Shown: piece by piece, positions 17,667-25,556 of the stretch | How positions within the stretch are numbered: position 1 is the stretch's first letter | How the letters are laid out: each line of letters opens with the position of its first letter | NCBI GenBank assembly: GCA_034433795.1 | Contig: DAOUAE010000017.1 | Span: 7,429 to 71,428 of the forward strand | Direction of reading: 5' to 3' | From: DAOUAE01 sp034433795 | Lineage (GTDB): Bacteria; Chloroflexota; UBA6077; FW602-bin22; DAOUAE01 | DNA: 64,000 nucleotides | Program-made: the position numbers and the translations under genes | Notes under the pieces: generated by a model | Told to the model about the DNA's origin: nothing | What the model saw: the letters and a program-made list of their open reading frames with translations, nothing else | Databases searched by the model: none

Positions 17667-17876
17667 ATGATCGTGCGGCAGCGGGCCACGGTTCTGGACA
17701 CCTTTCTTCTGCAAGCCATCCTCCCCTGGCTGGCCGACTGGGGAGTCGCGCCGCTCATCCGGCTGCTGACCCGCTACTGGTCGGTCCGCGCCCCGGCGCC
17801 GGCGGCCGGCGACCGGCGGGCGCCGAGCAGTCCCCCCACGGTCGTGGACTGGCGGGCGACGGCCGATCCCCGCTGA
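17667..17876 (+). CDS. Small protein of unknown function
   Basis: 69 residues beginning MIVRQRATVLDTFLLQAILPWLADWGVAPL. Not recognised. It has one amphipathic or weakly hydrophobic N-terminal helix and an Ala/Pro-rich tail. Third codon positions are strongly GC-rich, as in real neighbouring genes, and a G-rich stretch lies before the ATG. It sits between argD and nfi, 10 nt before the nfi start, so it may be coupled to nfi. A different frame of similar length (17597-17890) has poorer codon bias and was not chosen. Confidence 0.4.
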   Translation: MIVRQRATVLDTFLLQAILPWLADWGVAPLIRLLTRYWSVRAPAPAAGDRRAPSSPPTVVDWRATADPR

Positions 17877-17886
17877 GGGCTGGCCG

Positions 17887-18588
17887 ATGAATCCCGCGGC
17901 CCCCCTCACCCCGGCCGACCGGGTGGCGGCGCTGCTGGCCACCATCCGCTGGCCGCGCGACTTCCGCGAGGCCGCCCGCTGGCAGCGCGACCTGGCGCGA
18001 AAGGTCATCCGCGAGGACCGCTTTGAAAAACTCGAGCGCATCGCCGGGGTCGACGTCGCCTTTCCCGCCCCCGACCGGGGCCGGGCGGCGGTGGTGGTCT
18101 GCTCCTACCCCGATCTCCTCACCCTGGAGACCGCGCTGGGCGAGGCCGGCGACCTTCTGCCCTACCGGCCGGGTTTTCTGGCCTTCCGGGAGATCCCGGC
18201 CATCCTCGAGGCCTACCGCCGGCTGAGCGTCGAACCCGACCTGCTCATCGTCGACGGCCACGGCCTGGCCCACCCGCGCCGGCTGGGGATCGCCAGCCAT
18301 CTGGGGGTGCTGCTCGACCGCCCCACCATCGGCTGCGCCAAGTCGCTCCTGACCGGTCGGCACGGGCCGCTCGGCGAGGAGGTCGGCGCCCAGAGCGATA
18401 TCATCGACGATCACGAGGTCGTCGGCCGGGCGGTCCGCACCCGTCGGGGCAGCCAGCCGGTCTACGTCTCCATCGGCCACCGGGTGAGTCTGGAGACCGC
18501 GGTCCAGATCGTCCTGCGTTGCTGTCGGGGCTATCGTCTGCCCGAGCCGACGCGCCGGGCCCACCTGGCGGTGAGCGGCCGGCGCTGA
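17887..18588 (+). CDS. nfi: Endonuclease V (deoxyinosine-specific)
   Basis: Cuts DNA one phosphodiester 3' of deoxyinosine and other deaminated bases, 233 residues. Family marks: IAGVDVAF (metal-binding Asp), YRPGFLAFREIPAILEAY, LIVDGHGLAHPRRLGIASHLGVLLDRPTIGCAKSLL. The metal-site residues and the mismatch-wedge PYxPG-like segment are all present. It ends 2 bp from the glcF end on the opposite strand. High GC and warm growth favour cytosine and adenine deamination, so a repair role fits. Confidence 0.93.
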   Translation: MNPAAPLTPADRVAALLATIRWPRDFREAARWQRDLARKVIREDRFEKLERIAGVDVAFPAPDRGRAAVVVCSYPDLLTLETALGEAGDLLPYRPGFLAFREIPAILEAYRRLSVEPDLLIVDGHGLAHPRRLGIASHLGVLLDRPTIGCAKSLLTGRHGPLGEEVGAQSDIIDDHEVVGRAVRTRRGSQPVYVSIGHRVSLETAVQIVLRCCRGYRLPEPTRRAHLAVSGRR

Positions 18589-18590
18589 GG

Positions 18591-19916
18591 TCAGGGGCGC
18601 AGAGCGCGGTCGAGCAGGTCGGCGATGTGGAGCACCGGCAGCCGCGCCCCGGCCTGGCGCAGGTGGGCCTGGACCTGCAGCAGACAACCGGGGTTGGCGG
18701 TGACCACGGCCGCCGCCCCGGTCGCCAGCACCGCCTGGGCCTTCTCCCGCCCCAGCACCGCCGCCATCGCCGGCTGGAGGAGGTTGTAGAGGCCGGCACT
18801 GCCACAGCAGCGGTCGGCCGCCGCCATCTCCACCAGCCGGAGTCCGGGGACCGCCTGGAGGAGCTGGCGGGGCGGCTGGCGCACCCGCTGGGCGTGGGCC
18901 AGGTGGCAGGGCTCCTGGTAGGTCACCGTCAGGGGAAGCGGCCCCAGGGCCGGCTGCAGCCGGTCCAGACGGTCGGCCAGGACCTCGGTGAGATCGCGCA
19001 CCCGCTGGGCAAACCGGTCGGCCAGCGGCCGGAGCGTCGGATCGTCGTGCAGGAGATCGGGGTACTCTCTGAGCATGGCGCCACAGCCGGCCGCGTTGAC
19101 GACGATGACCGCGTCGTCGCGCTCCAGAGCGCCGCTCTCGGCGAAGGCCCGGAGGTTCTGCCGGGCCAGCGCCCGGGCCAGCGCGCGCTGGCCGCTGTGG
19201 GCGTGGAGGGCCCCGCAGCAGGTCTGCGCGACCGGCGCGGCCACGGCGAGGCCGGCGCGCCGGAGGAGCCGCACGGTGGCCCGATGGGTGTCGCCGAAGA
19301 GGGCGCCCATCACGCAGCCGGTGAAGAGCAGCGCCAGCGGCCCCTCGCCCGGCGGAGCCGCCACCTCGGCCGGATCGAAGGGGCGACCGATCTGTTCAGG
19401 GACCAGCCGGGCCAGCCGGCCCAGCGTCCGGCCGATCCGCCCCAGCGGCCCCGGCAGCCGGTCGCCCCAGGCCAGCACCGTCTCGCGGCCCAGCGGGCTC
19501 CGACGGTAGAGGCGCAGGAGCCAGGCCAGAGCCTGGAGCGGCCGGCGGCGGGGCAGCAGCCCTCGGAAGACCAGCCAGCGGAGCAGCCGCGCGTCCAGGC
19601 GGGCTGGCATCTGGCGGTGGAGGTCGGCCCGGGCCAGCTCCATCAGGTGCCCAAAGCGGACCGAGGCCGGGCAGGCGGTCTCGCAGGCCCGGCAGACCAG
19701 GCAGAGGTCCAGGCTCTGGCGCACCTCGGCGGTGAGGGCCAGGTCGCCGGCGGCGCCCGCCCGCATCAGCGAGAGCCGGCCGCGCGGCGACTCGGTCTCC
19801 AGGCGCAGCACCCGGTAGGTCGGGCACTGCATCAGGCAGAGCCCACAGTGGACGCACTCGTCGAGGAGCGCCTGAGCGTGGGGAGTGGCCAGGCTGGGCA
19901 GAGCGGGCGGCGGCAT
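18591..19916 (-). CDS. glcF: Glycolate oxidase iron-sulfur subunit GlcF
   Basis: 441 residues. The N-terminal ferredoxin-like part has two 4Fe-4S motifs (CVHCGLCLMQCPTY near residue 23 and CLVCRACETACPA near residue 80). The C-terminal part has two CCG-type cysteine-rich domains (VAQTCCGALHAHSG and AAADRCCGSAGLYN, with GCVMG and PCH segments). It passes electrons from glycolate oxidation towards the quinone pool. The ATG overlaps the glcE stop by one base. Could equally serve D-lactate in related enzymes. Confidence 0.92.
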   Translation of the reverse strand: MPPPALPSLATPHAQALLDECVHCGLCLMQCPTYRVLRLETESPRGRLSLMRAGAAGDLALTAEVRQSLDLCLVCRACETACPASVRFGHLMELARADLHRQMPARLDARLLRWLVFRGLLPRRRPLQALAWLLRLYRRSPLGRETVLAWGDRLPGPLGRIGRTLGRLARLVPEQIGRPFDPAEVAAPPGEGPLALLFTGCVMGALFGDTHRATVRLLRRAGLAVAAPVAQTCCGALHAHSGQRALARALARQNLRAFAESGALERDDAVIVVNAAGCGAMLREYPDLLHDDPTLRPLADRFAQRVRDLTEVLADRLDRLQPALGPLPLTVTYQEPCHLAHAQRVRQPPRQLLQAVPGLRLVEMAAADRCCGSAGLYNLLQPAMAAVLGREKAQAVLATGAAAVVTANPGCLLQVQAHLRQAGARLPVLHIADLLDRALRP

Positions 19917-21157
19917 CAGAGTCCTCCCACAAAGCGGCCGGGGTTGAGACGGCCCGCCGGGTCCAGCGCCGCTTTGAGCCGGGCCATGAGCGCGACGTCG
20001 GGCCCCGGCGGCCCCCAGACCGTCTCCGGGTCCAGCGCCGGCAGGAGAGCGGGCGGGGCGCTCTCCAGGACCAGGTAGCCGTCCAGCCCGGTCAGGGCCG
20101 CCCGCAGCGGGTCCAGCCAGGCGCGGAGAGCCGCCAGGGTCACGAGATCCGGCCCGAGCGCCCGGAGCGTTCCCCCGGCCTCGATCAGCGCCGGCCACGC
20201 GCCGAGGGCCGCGACCACCTGGGGCAGCGTCGCCGGGGGAAACCCGCCGCGCAGCCGGACGGGGGCGGCGGTCTCGAAGCCGAAGTCGCGCACCCGCGGC
20301 CAGACCGTCTCCAGCGAGAGCGGCTGGGCCTGCAGGCCGGCCTCGCTGGCCAGCGTCCGGCACTCGGTCAGCTGGCGGGCGACGGCCGCGGGGTGGCCGC
20401 TGAAGACCACCAGCAGGCCAGGACCCTCCCCCGGCAGAGCGCCGCCGAGGCGGGCCACCGCCGGGGCGGTCAGGATGAGGACCGCCTCCGGCCGCAGGCC
20501 GCTCTGACAGACGGCCCGGGCCGTCGCCGCCACGGTCGTCAAGCGGGCGGCGCTCAGCCAGAGGCCCTGCCGCTCGGCCGGGGCTGGCAGGACCTTGAAC
20601 GTCGCCTCGACGATAACCCCGAGTGTGCCCAGGGCGCCGAGGTGGAGTTTGTTCAGATCGTAGCCGGCCACGTTCTTCACCACCCGCCCCCCCGAGCGGA
20701 CGATCTCACCGGCCGCGCTGACCACTCGCAGGCCGATCAGGTGGTCGCGCAGCGCCCCGAAGAGCCCCCGGCGGAAGCCGGCGGTGTTGGTGGCGATGGT
20801 CCCGCCGATGGTCGCCCGCTCCGGGCAGGGGGGATCGAACGGCAGGGTCTGCCGCCGGGCGGCCAGGAGGGCCTGGACGGCGGCCACGGTGCACCCCGCC
20901 TCGACGGTGACCGTGAGGTCGGCCGGCGCGTACTCGACCACCCGGTCCAGCCGGCGGAGGTCCAGGACGGCGTCGACCCGGCGGGGGGCGGCCCCCAGCG
21001 TCAGCAGCGTGCCCCCACCGTGAAGCAGGAGCGCCCAGTCACGGGCAGCCGCCTCCTGGACCGCCGCGGCCACGGCCGCCGGCGTCGCCGGCGCGAGGAT
21101 CGGCACCGGGGTGGTCGGAGGGCAACGGCCAGTCAGGGCGTGGAGCAGCGCGGACAT
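19916..21157 (-). CDS. glcE: Glycolate oxidase FAD-binding subunit GlcE
   Basis: 413 residues. The PCMH-type FAD domain occupies about residues 15-190 (LLLHGGGTLLTLG, PERATIGGTIATNTAGFRRG, VKNVAGYDLNKLHLGALGTLGVI). The C-terminal part is divergent, as usual for GlcE. It partners GlcD and GlcF in the membrane-associated glycolate oxidase. It sits 18 nt downstream of glcD and overlaps glcF by one base. Confidence 0.92.
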   Translation of the reverse strand: MSALLHALTGRCPPTTPVPILAPATPAAVAAAVQEAAARDWALLLHGGGTLLTLGAAPRRVDAVLDLRRLDRVVEYAPADLTVTVEAGCTVAAVQALLAARRQTLPFDPPCPERATIGGTIATNTAGFRRGLFGALRDHLIGLRVVSAAGEIVRSGGRVVKNVAGYDLNKLHLGALGTLGVIVEATFKVLPAPAERQGLWLSAARLTTVAATARAVCQSGLRPEAVLILTAPAVARLGGALPGEGPGLLVVFSGHPAAVARQLTECRTLASEAGLQAQPLSLETVWPRVRDFGFETAAPVRLRGGFPPATLPQVVAALGAWPALIEAGGTLRALGPDLVTLAALRAWLDPLRAALTGLDGYLVLESAPPALLPALDPETVWGPPGPDVALMARLKAALDPAGRLNPGRFVGGL

Positions 21158-21175
21158 GGTTCCTCCGCCTGAGGC

Positions 21176-22648
21176 CTAGGAGGACGGGCGACCGCTGGCC
21201 GGGGCGGGGGTCGAGCGCTCCCGGGCCGTGAGCCGGGAGGCCCGGCGCACCTCGCCGCAGCCGCCCGGTGTGGGCAGGATCTTCTCGGGGTTCAGTCGCC
21301 CGTCGGGGTCGAAGGCCCGACGCAGGCGCTCCATAAAGGCCAGATCCTCGGCGCTGAAGAGCCAGGGCAGGAACGCGCGTTTCTCGGTCCCGACCCCGTG
21401 CTCGCCGGTGATGCTGCCCCCCAGCTCGATGGCCATGGCCACGATGGCCGCCCCGGCGGCCATCGCCCGCTCAAACTGGTCGGGGTCGCGGGCGTCGAAG
21501 AGGATGTTGGGGTGCAGGTTCCCGTCGCCGGCGTGCAGGTAGGTGGCGATGGGCAGGCTGTACCGTTCGGCGATCTGGCCGATGCGCCGGAGGGCCTCCG
21601 GCACCCGGCTGCGGGGCACGACCACGTCATGGACGTAGTAGTTGGGGGCCAGCTTGCCCAGCGCGCCGCGCGCTCCCTTGCGGCCGGCCCAGAGCCGGGC
21701 CCGCTCGGCCGCCGAAGCCGCCGTCCGGACCAGGCGGGCCCCCTGGCGCTGGCAGAGATCCGCCACCGCCCCGGCCTGAGCCTCGACCTCCTCACGCCGG
21801 CCCTCCAGTTCGATCAGCAGCACCGCCCCGGCGTCCGGTGGCAAGCCGACCCGCATGGCGCGCTCGACCGCCTGCGTGCTCAGACCGTCCATCATCTCGA
21901 GGGCCACCGGCAGGATGCCCTGGGCGATGGTCTCGGAGACGGTCTGGCTGGCCGCCTCGACCGTCTCGAAGACCGCCAGGATGGTCCGGACCTCTTCGGG
22001 TCGGGGCAGCAGGCGGACCAGGACCTTGGTGACGATGGCCAGCGTGCCCTCCGAGCCCACCACCACACCGGTCAGATCGTAGCCGGGGCGGTCGGGGGCC
22101 AGGCCGCCGGTCCAGACGACGTGGCCGTCGGCCAGGACCAGCTCCAGGCCCAGGACGTGGTTGGCCGTCACCCCGTAGGCCAGGCAGTGGGGACCGCCGG
22201 CGTTCTCGGCCACGTTGCCGCCGATGGTGCAGACCGGCTGGCTCGAGGGATCGGGGGCGTAGAAGAGGCCGTAGCGGGCGACCGCCTGGCTGAGTTCGGC
22301 GTTGACCACGCCCGGCTCCACCAGGGCGGTGCGGTTGGCCACATCCACCGCCAGGATGCGGTTCATCCGGGTCAGGACGACCAGCAGCCCGCCCTGGACG
22401 GCGACCGCGCCGCCGGAGAGACCGGTGCCGGCGCCCCGTGGGACGACGGGCAGGCCGTGGGCGGCGGCCAGGCGGACGAGGGCGCTGACCTGTTCGGTGG
22501 TGGTGGGCAGGACGACGGCCAGGGGCGGGGCGCTCTCCAGCGAGGCGTCGCGGGCGTAGACCCGGCGGGCGGCCGGGCCGACCAGGACGCCGTCGGGGCC
22601 GACGATGGCGCAGAGCGCGTGGTGGAGGGCGGGCGGCAGACTTTCCAT
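21176..22648 (-). CDS. glcD: Glycolate oxidase catalytic subunit GlcD
   Basis: 490 residues; oxidises glycolate (possibly D-lactate) to glyoxylate with FAD. N-terminal PCMH domain: VVPRGAGTGLSGGAV, GVVNAELSQAVARYGLFYAPDPSS, TIGGNVAENAGGPHCLAYG. C-terminal FAD-oxidase domain: TYLHAGDGNLHPNILFD and ITGEHGVGTEKRAFLPWLF. Leads the glcD-E-F operon. The ATG (22648) lies 8 nt after a TATAAT element; a GTG one codon earlier is possible. No ribosome binding site fits between, so the mRNA is probably leaderless. Confidence 0.93.
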   Translation of the reverse strand: MESLPPALHHALCAIVGPDGVLVGPAARRVYARDASLESAPPLAVVLPTTTEQVSALVRLAAAHGLPVVPRGAGTGLSGGAVAVQGGLLVVLTRMNRILAVDVANRTALVEPGVVNAELSQAVARYGLFYAPDPSSQPVCTIGGNVAENAGGPHCLAYGVTANHVLGLELVLADGHVVWTGGLAPDRPGYDLTGVVVGSEGTLAIVTKVLVRLLPRPEEVRTILAVFETVEAASQTVSETIAQGILPVALEMMDGLSTQAVERAMRVGLPPDAGAVLLIELEGRREEVEAQAGAVADLCQRQGARLVRTAASAAERARLWAGRKGARGALGKLAPNYYVHDVVVPRSRVPEALRRIGQIAERYSLPIATYLHAGDGNLHPNILFDARDPDQFERAMAAGAAIVAMAIELGGSITGEHGVGTEKRAFLPWLFSAEDLAFMERLRRAFDPDGRLNPEKILPTPGGCGEVRRASRLTARERSTPAPASGRPSS

Positions 22649-22656
22649 CACCGGGG

Positions 22657-22662
22657 ATTATA
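22657..22662 (-). promoter_or_regulatory. Extended -10 element of glcD
   Basis: Minus-strand TGC-TATAAT with no recognisable -35. The distance of 8 nt to the ATG places transcription initiation at or next to the start codon. Confidence 0.55.
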
Positions 22663-22668
22663 GCAGAC

Positions 22669-22697
22669 TTGTCTTCCGCCGCGCGGCCGGCTATGAT
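22669..22697 (+). promoter_or_regulatory. Predicted promoter of the aldo/keto reductase gene
   Basis: TTGTCT (22669-22674), 17-bp spacer, TATGAT (22692-22697). It is divergent from the glcD promoter; the leader to the ATG is about 100 nt and contains a GC-rich stem. Confidence 0.5.
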
Positions 22698-22801
22698 GCA
22701 CATACACGATTGTTTATTGATTGCTCGCCGTGACCGCCGGCGGCCCCGCGGAGGGGGCCCTGGTCGCCGACGGACGGCCCTGCCGCAGGAAGGAGAGACC
22801 C

Positions 22802-23719
22802 ATGGAGTACCGCCAGCTCGGAGCCAACGGTCCGCAGATCCCGGTGATCATGTTCGGCGCCTGGCCCATCGGGGGGGGCATGGGGCACGTCGACGAGGCC
22901 ACCGCCATCGCCACCATCCGCCGCGCCCTGGAGCTGGGCATCACCGCCATCGATACCGCCGAGTACTACCGTGGGTCAGAGGCCCTCATCGGCCGGGCCC
23001 TCGCCGGCTGGCCCCGCGAGAAGGTCTTCATCGCCACCAAGGTCTCCTACGGCCCCTACACCCGCACCCTCATCCGCCAGGCCCTGGACAACAGCCTGCG
23101 CGCCCTGCGCACTGATTATGTCGACCTCTACCAGCTGCACAGCTATCCCCAGGACATCGCCCTGGAGGAGGCCATCGCCGGCCTGGCCGAGGCCCATGAG
23201 AGCGGCAAGGCCCGCTACGTCGGCGTCTCCAACTTCACGCGCGACCAGCTGGCCGCCGCCCGGGCCCTCTACCCCATCCAGTCGGTCCAGAATCGGTTCA
23301 ACATCTTCGACAGCGAGGCCGCCCGCGACGTCCTGCCCTTCTGTCAAATCGAGGGGATCGGCTTTCTGGCCCACAGCCCGCTGGCCAAGGGGCTCCTGAC
23401 CGGCAAGTACCGGCCCGGCCACGTCTTCCCGCCCGACGACGAGCGCAGCCGCCACCCCTGGTTCCAGGGAGAGACCTTCGCCCGCTACGTGGCGGTGGTG
23501 GACGAACTGGCCCGTCTGGCCCGCGAGAAAGGGATCACGCTCACCCAGCTGGCCATCGCCTGGGTGCTGGCCCACCCCGGCGTGACCAGCTGTATCGTCG
23601 GCGCCAAGACCCCCGAGCAGGTCGAAGAGCACGTCGGCGCCATCGGCGTCCGGCTGACCTCCGACGACCTGAACCGCATCGCCGCCCTGGCCGCGCGCGC
23701 GACCGCGCTCTCGCGCTGA
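22802..23719 (+). CDS. Aldo/keto reductase
   Basis: NAD(P)H-dependent oxidoreductase with TIM-barrel fold, 305 residues. The catalytic tetrad is visible: Asp51 and a Tyr at 55-56 in DTAEYY, Lys80 in ATKVSYG and His113 in QLHSYP. The cofactor end has GVSNF, AHSPLAKGLLTGKY and SCIVGAKTPEQVEEH. AAGGAG precedes the ATG; the frame extends to an upstream TTG that has no support. It resembles the YghZ/general-stress AKR group; the substrate is unknown. Confidence 0.9.
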   Translation: MEYRQLGANGPQIPVIMFGAWPIGGGMGHVDEATAIATIRRALELGITAIDTAEYYRGSEALIGRALAGWPREKVFIATKVSYGPYTRTLIRQALDNSLRALRTDYVDLYQLHSYPQDIALEEAIAGLAEAHESGKARYVGVSNFTRDQLAAARALYPIQSVQNRFNIFDSEAARDVLPFCQIEGIGFLAHSPLAKGLLTGKYRPGHVFPPDDERSRHPWFQGETFARYVAVVDELARLAREKGITLTQLAIAWVLAHPGVTSCIVGAKTPEQVEEHVGAIGVRLTSDDLNRIAALAARATALSR

Positions 23720-23746
23720 CCCTCTGGTCGGCGGACGCTGGGTTTA

Positions 23747-23755
23747 TGGTATACT
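23747..23755 (+). promoter_or_regulatory. Extended -10 upstream of the sigma-like gene
   Basis: TG-G-TATACT (23747-23755), about 36 bp before the TTG start. No good -35 was seen. Confidence 0.4.
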
Positions 23756-23791
23756 GAAATCAACCGACCATGAAGGCGCAAGGGGGTCGCA

Positions 23792-24409
23792 TTGGTCAAC
23801 GATGAGGAAGGCGTCGCCCTGTATTACCGGTTGCTGGCAGGCGACCGTGTCGCCTCGCATCGCCTGTGCGAACTCTACCTCGGCCCCCTGACCACCTATC
23901 TCCGCCGTCGCCACCGGGTCGACCACGAACACGCCCACGACGCCGCCGTCGATGCCCTGCTCGCCCTCATCCACCGTCCCACAACCTATCAGCCCGAGAA
24001 GAGCGGGCTCTTCGCCTATCTGGTGATGTCGGCCGAAGGCGATCTGCGCAACCGGCTGAAAAAAGAGCGCCGCGAACAGGCCCGTCTGTCCCACGTCGAT
24101 CCCGCCGTCCTGCAGCGGAATACATCTGTGAACGGCCACGACGACCTCGACGACAGCGGCTCGATCCTCTCTTCTTCTCTCTCTTTCCTGTGGCCACGCC
24201 TTGTCCGCCTCTTCCCCAACCCGTGTGAGCGAGCCGTCCTGGATTTACTGGCCCAGGGAGAGCGACGGACGGCGGCCTATGCCCAGGTTCTGGGGGTGGC
24301 ACACCTGCCGCCAGAGGCGCAGCAGCGGGCGGTTAAACGGCCGAAGGACCGGGTTAAGAAGAGGTTGCGGCGGCTGGGGGAGACGCTCCGTGCCCAGACG
24401 CCGACCTGA
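23792..24409 (+). CDS. Sigma-70-family-like regulatory protein
   Basis: 205 residues. Residues about 10-95 (YYRLLAGDRVASHRLCELYL to AYLVMSAEGDLRNRLKKER) look like a sigma-70 region-2-type helical domain; the C-terminal part (ERAVLDLLAQGERRTAAYAQVLGV to VKKRLRRLGETL) resembles a region-4 helix-turn-helix. This suggests an ECF-like sigma factor, but key core-binding residues were not verified. TTG start with AAGGGGG upstream. It overlaps the next gene by 20 nt, so the two are translationally coupled. Confidence 0.6.
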   Translation: MVNDEEGVALYYRLLAGDRVASHRLCELYLGPLTTYLRRRHRVDHEHAHDAAVDALLALIHRPTTYQPEKSGLFAYLVMSAEGDLRNRLKKERREQARLSHVDPAVLQRNTSVNGHDDLDDSGSILSSSLSFLWPRLVRLFPNPCERAVLDLLAQGERRTAAYAQVLGVAHLPPEAQQRAVKRPKDRVKKRLRRLGETLRAQTPT

Positions 24410-24785
24410 CCCGCTGGCGCGCGCTGCCCAGCGGGCCCGCGAATACCCGGAGTTTATGGCCTACCTTCTGGCGCGATACCAGGCGCTCCGTGGCCTGACC
24501 GATGAGCAACTGGCGGCCGAACTGGGCTGCACCCCCCAGGATCTCACGCGCCTGGCGCTCTGCCTGCGCCCCCGCCCCGATCACTTCGCCGAGGACATCG
24601 CCCAGATCGCCGGCTACGTCAAGGCCGACCCGGCCCGCCTGGCCAACCTGGTCCGGGTGACCGAGGCCGCCCTGGCCGCCCAGGCGACCAGCGCCAGCGG
24701 GCGGCTCCTGGCCGCCCGCGAGCTGCCCGAGCCTCCCTCTGAAGAGGGGCCGAGCGAGCCCCCGAAGCCCGGTGATGGAGCCTGA
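24390..24785 (+). CDS. Small HTH-like protein, partner of sigma and ImmA genes
   Basis: 131 residues from a GTG start preceded by GGGGGAG. The segment LTDEQLAAELGCTPQDLTRLALCLRP looks like a Cro/C1-type helix-turn-helix; a second helical part follows (AEDIAQIAGYVKADPARLANLVRVTEAAL), and the tail is Pro/Glu-rich. No enzyme motif. Overlap with the sigma-like gene upstream and a 3-nt gap to the ImmA/IrrE gene downstream suggest it is the DNA-binding target of the peptidase, as ImmR is for ImmA. That is inference. Confidence 0.55.
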   Translation: MPRRRPDPLARAAQRAREYPEFMAYLLARYQALRGLTDEQLAAELGCTPQDLTRLALCLRPRPDHFAEDIAQIAGYVKADPARLANLVRVTEAALAAQATSASGRLLAARELPEPPSEEGPSEPPKPGDGA

Positions 24786-24788
24786 CCG

Positions 24789-25508
24789 GTGGAGCCGTGG
24801 GACGACGTCCAGACCGAGATCGCCCGCCTCTGGCCGGCGCCCGATGACCGCTTCCCCCGCCCGCTCGACCAGCTGATCCCCCTGGTCCTGCCGGTCGGCA
24901 TCGTCGCGGTGGCGGACCTTCGTCCCCGGACCGTCGCCGACTGGCTGGCCCGGCTGGGCGTCACCGACTGGCCGGTCCCCAGCGACCGCCGGCTGGCCGG
25001 CTGCCTCATCGCCGCCCGCGGGCACGGTCTCATCCTGGTCAACAGCGACCTCGACCCGGCGGAGCAGCGCTTCACCCTGGCCCACGAGGTCGCCCACTTC
25101 TGGCTGGACTACCAGCGACCACGGCAGCGCGCCCTGGCCGCCCTCGGCCCGGCCGGCCTGGAGATCCTGGACGGCGCCCGCCCCCCAACACCGGCCGAAC
25201 GGATCACGGCCCTGCTCCACCGGGTCACGCTCGGCCTCCACCTCCACCTGCTCGACCCGTGGGAGGGCGCGGGCACGCCCGACTGGCTCGAGGAGCGGGC
25301 CAACCGCTTCGCTCTGGCCCTGCTGGCGCCGGCGGCCGCCGTCTGGGCCCGCCTGGACGGCCCGCCCGACCACGGTCTGGCCGACCGGCTCGCCGCACTG
25401 CTCACCGCCACCTTCGGCCTCCCGGCCGGCCCGGCCCGCCTGTACGCCGCCCGCCTGGCCGCCCAGCGTCTGCCATCGCCGCTGGTCGCGGCTCTGCGAG
25501 CCAGGTAG
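24789..25508 (+). CDS. ImmA/IrrE family metallo-endopeptidase
   Basis: 239 residues. The zinc site HEVAH (His99, Glu100, His103) sits in FTLAHEVAHFWLDY, preceded by GLILVNSDLDPAEQR, the standard ImmA/IrrE lead-in. The downstream segment WLEERANRFALALLAP matches the family's E-x-x-A-N-x-F-A-x-x-L-L-x-P motif with the third ligand. Known members cleave repressors (ImmA cuts ImmR; IrrE cuts DdrO). GTG start, third gene of a coupled set. Confidence 0.85.
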   Translation: MEPWDDVQTEIARLWPAPDDRFPRPLDQLIPLVLPVGIVAVADLRPRTVADWLARLGVTDWPVPSDRRLAGCLIAARGHGLILVNSDLDPAEQRFTLAHEVAHFWLDYQRPRQRALAALGPAGLEILDGARPPTPAERITALLHRVTLGLHLHLLDPWEGAGTPDWLEERANRFALALLAPAAAVWARLDGPPDHGLADRLAALLTATFGLPAGPARLYAARLAAQRLPSPLVAALRAR

Positions 25509-25556
25509 TCATCCGGACCACCACCAGACTGAATGCCGCTGTCCAGCGGAGGGGCC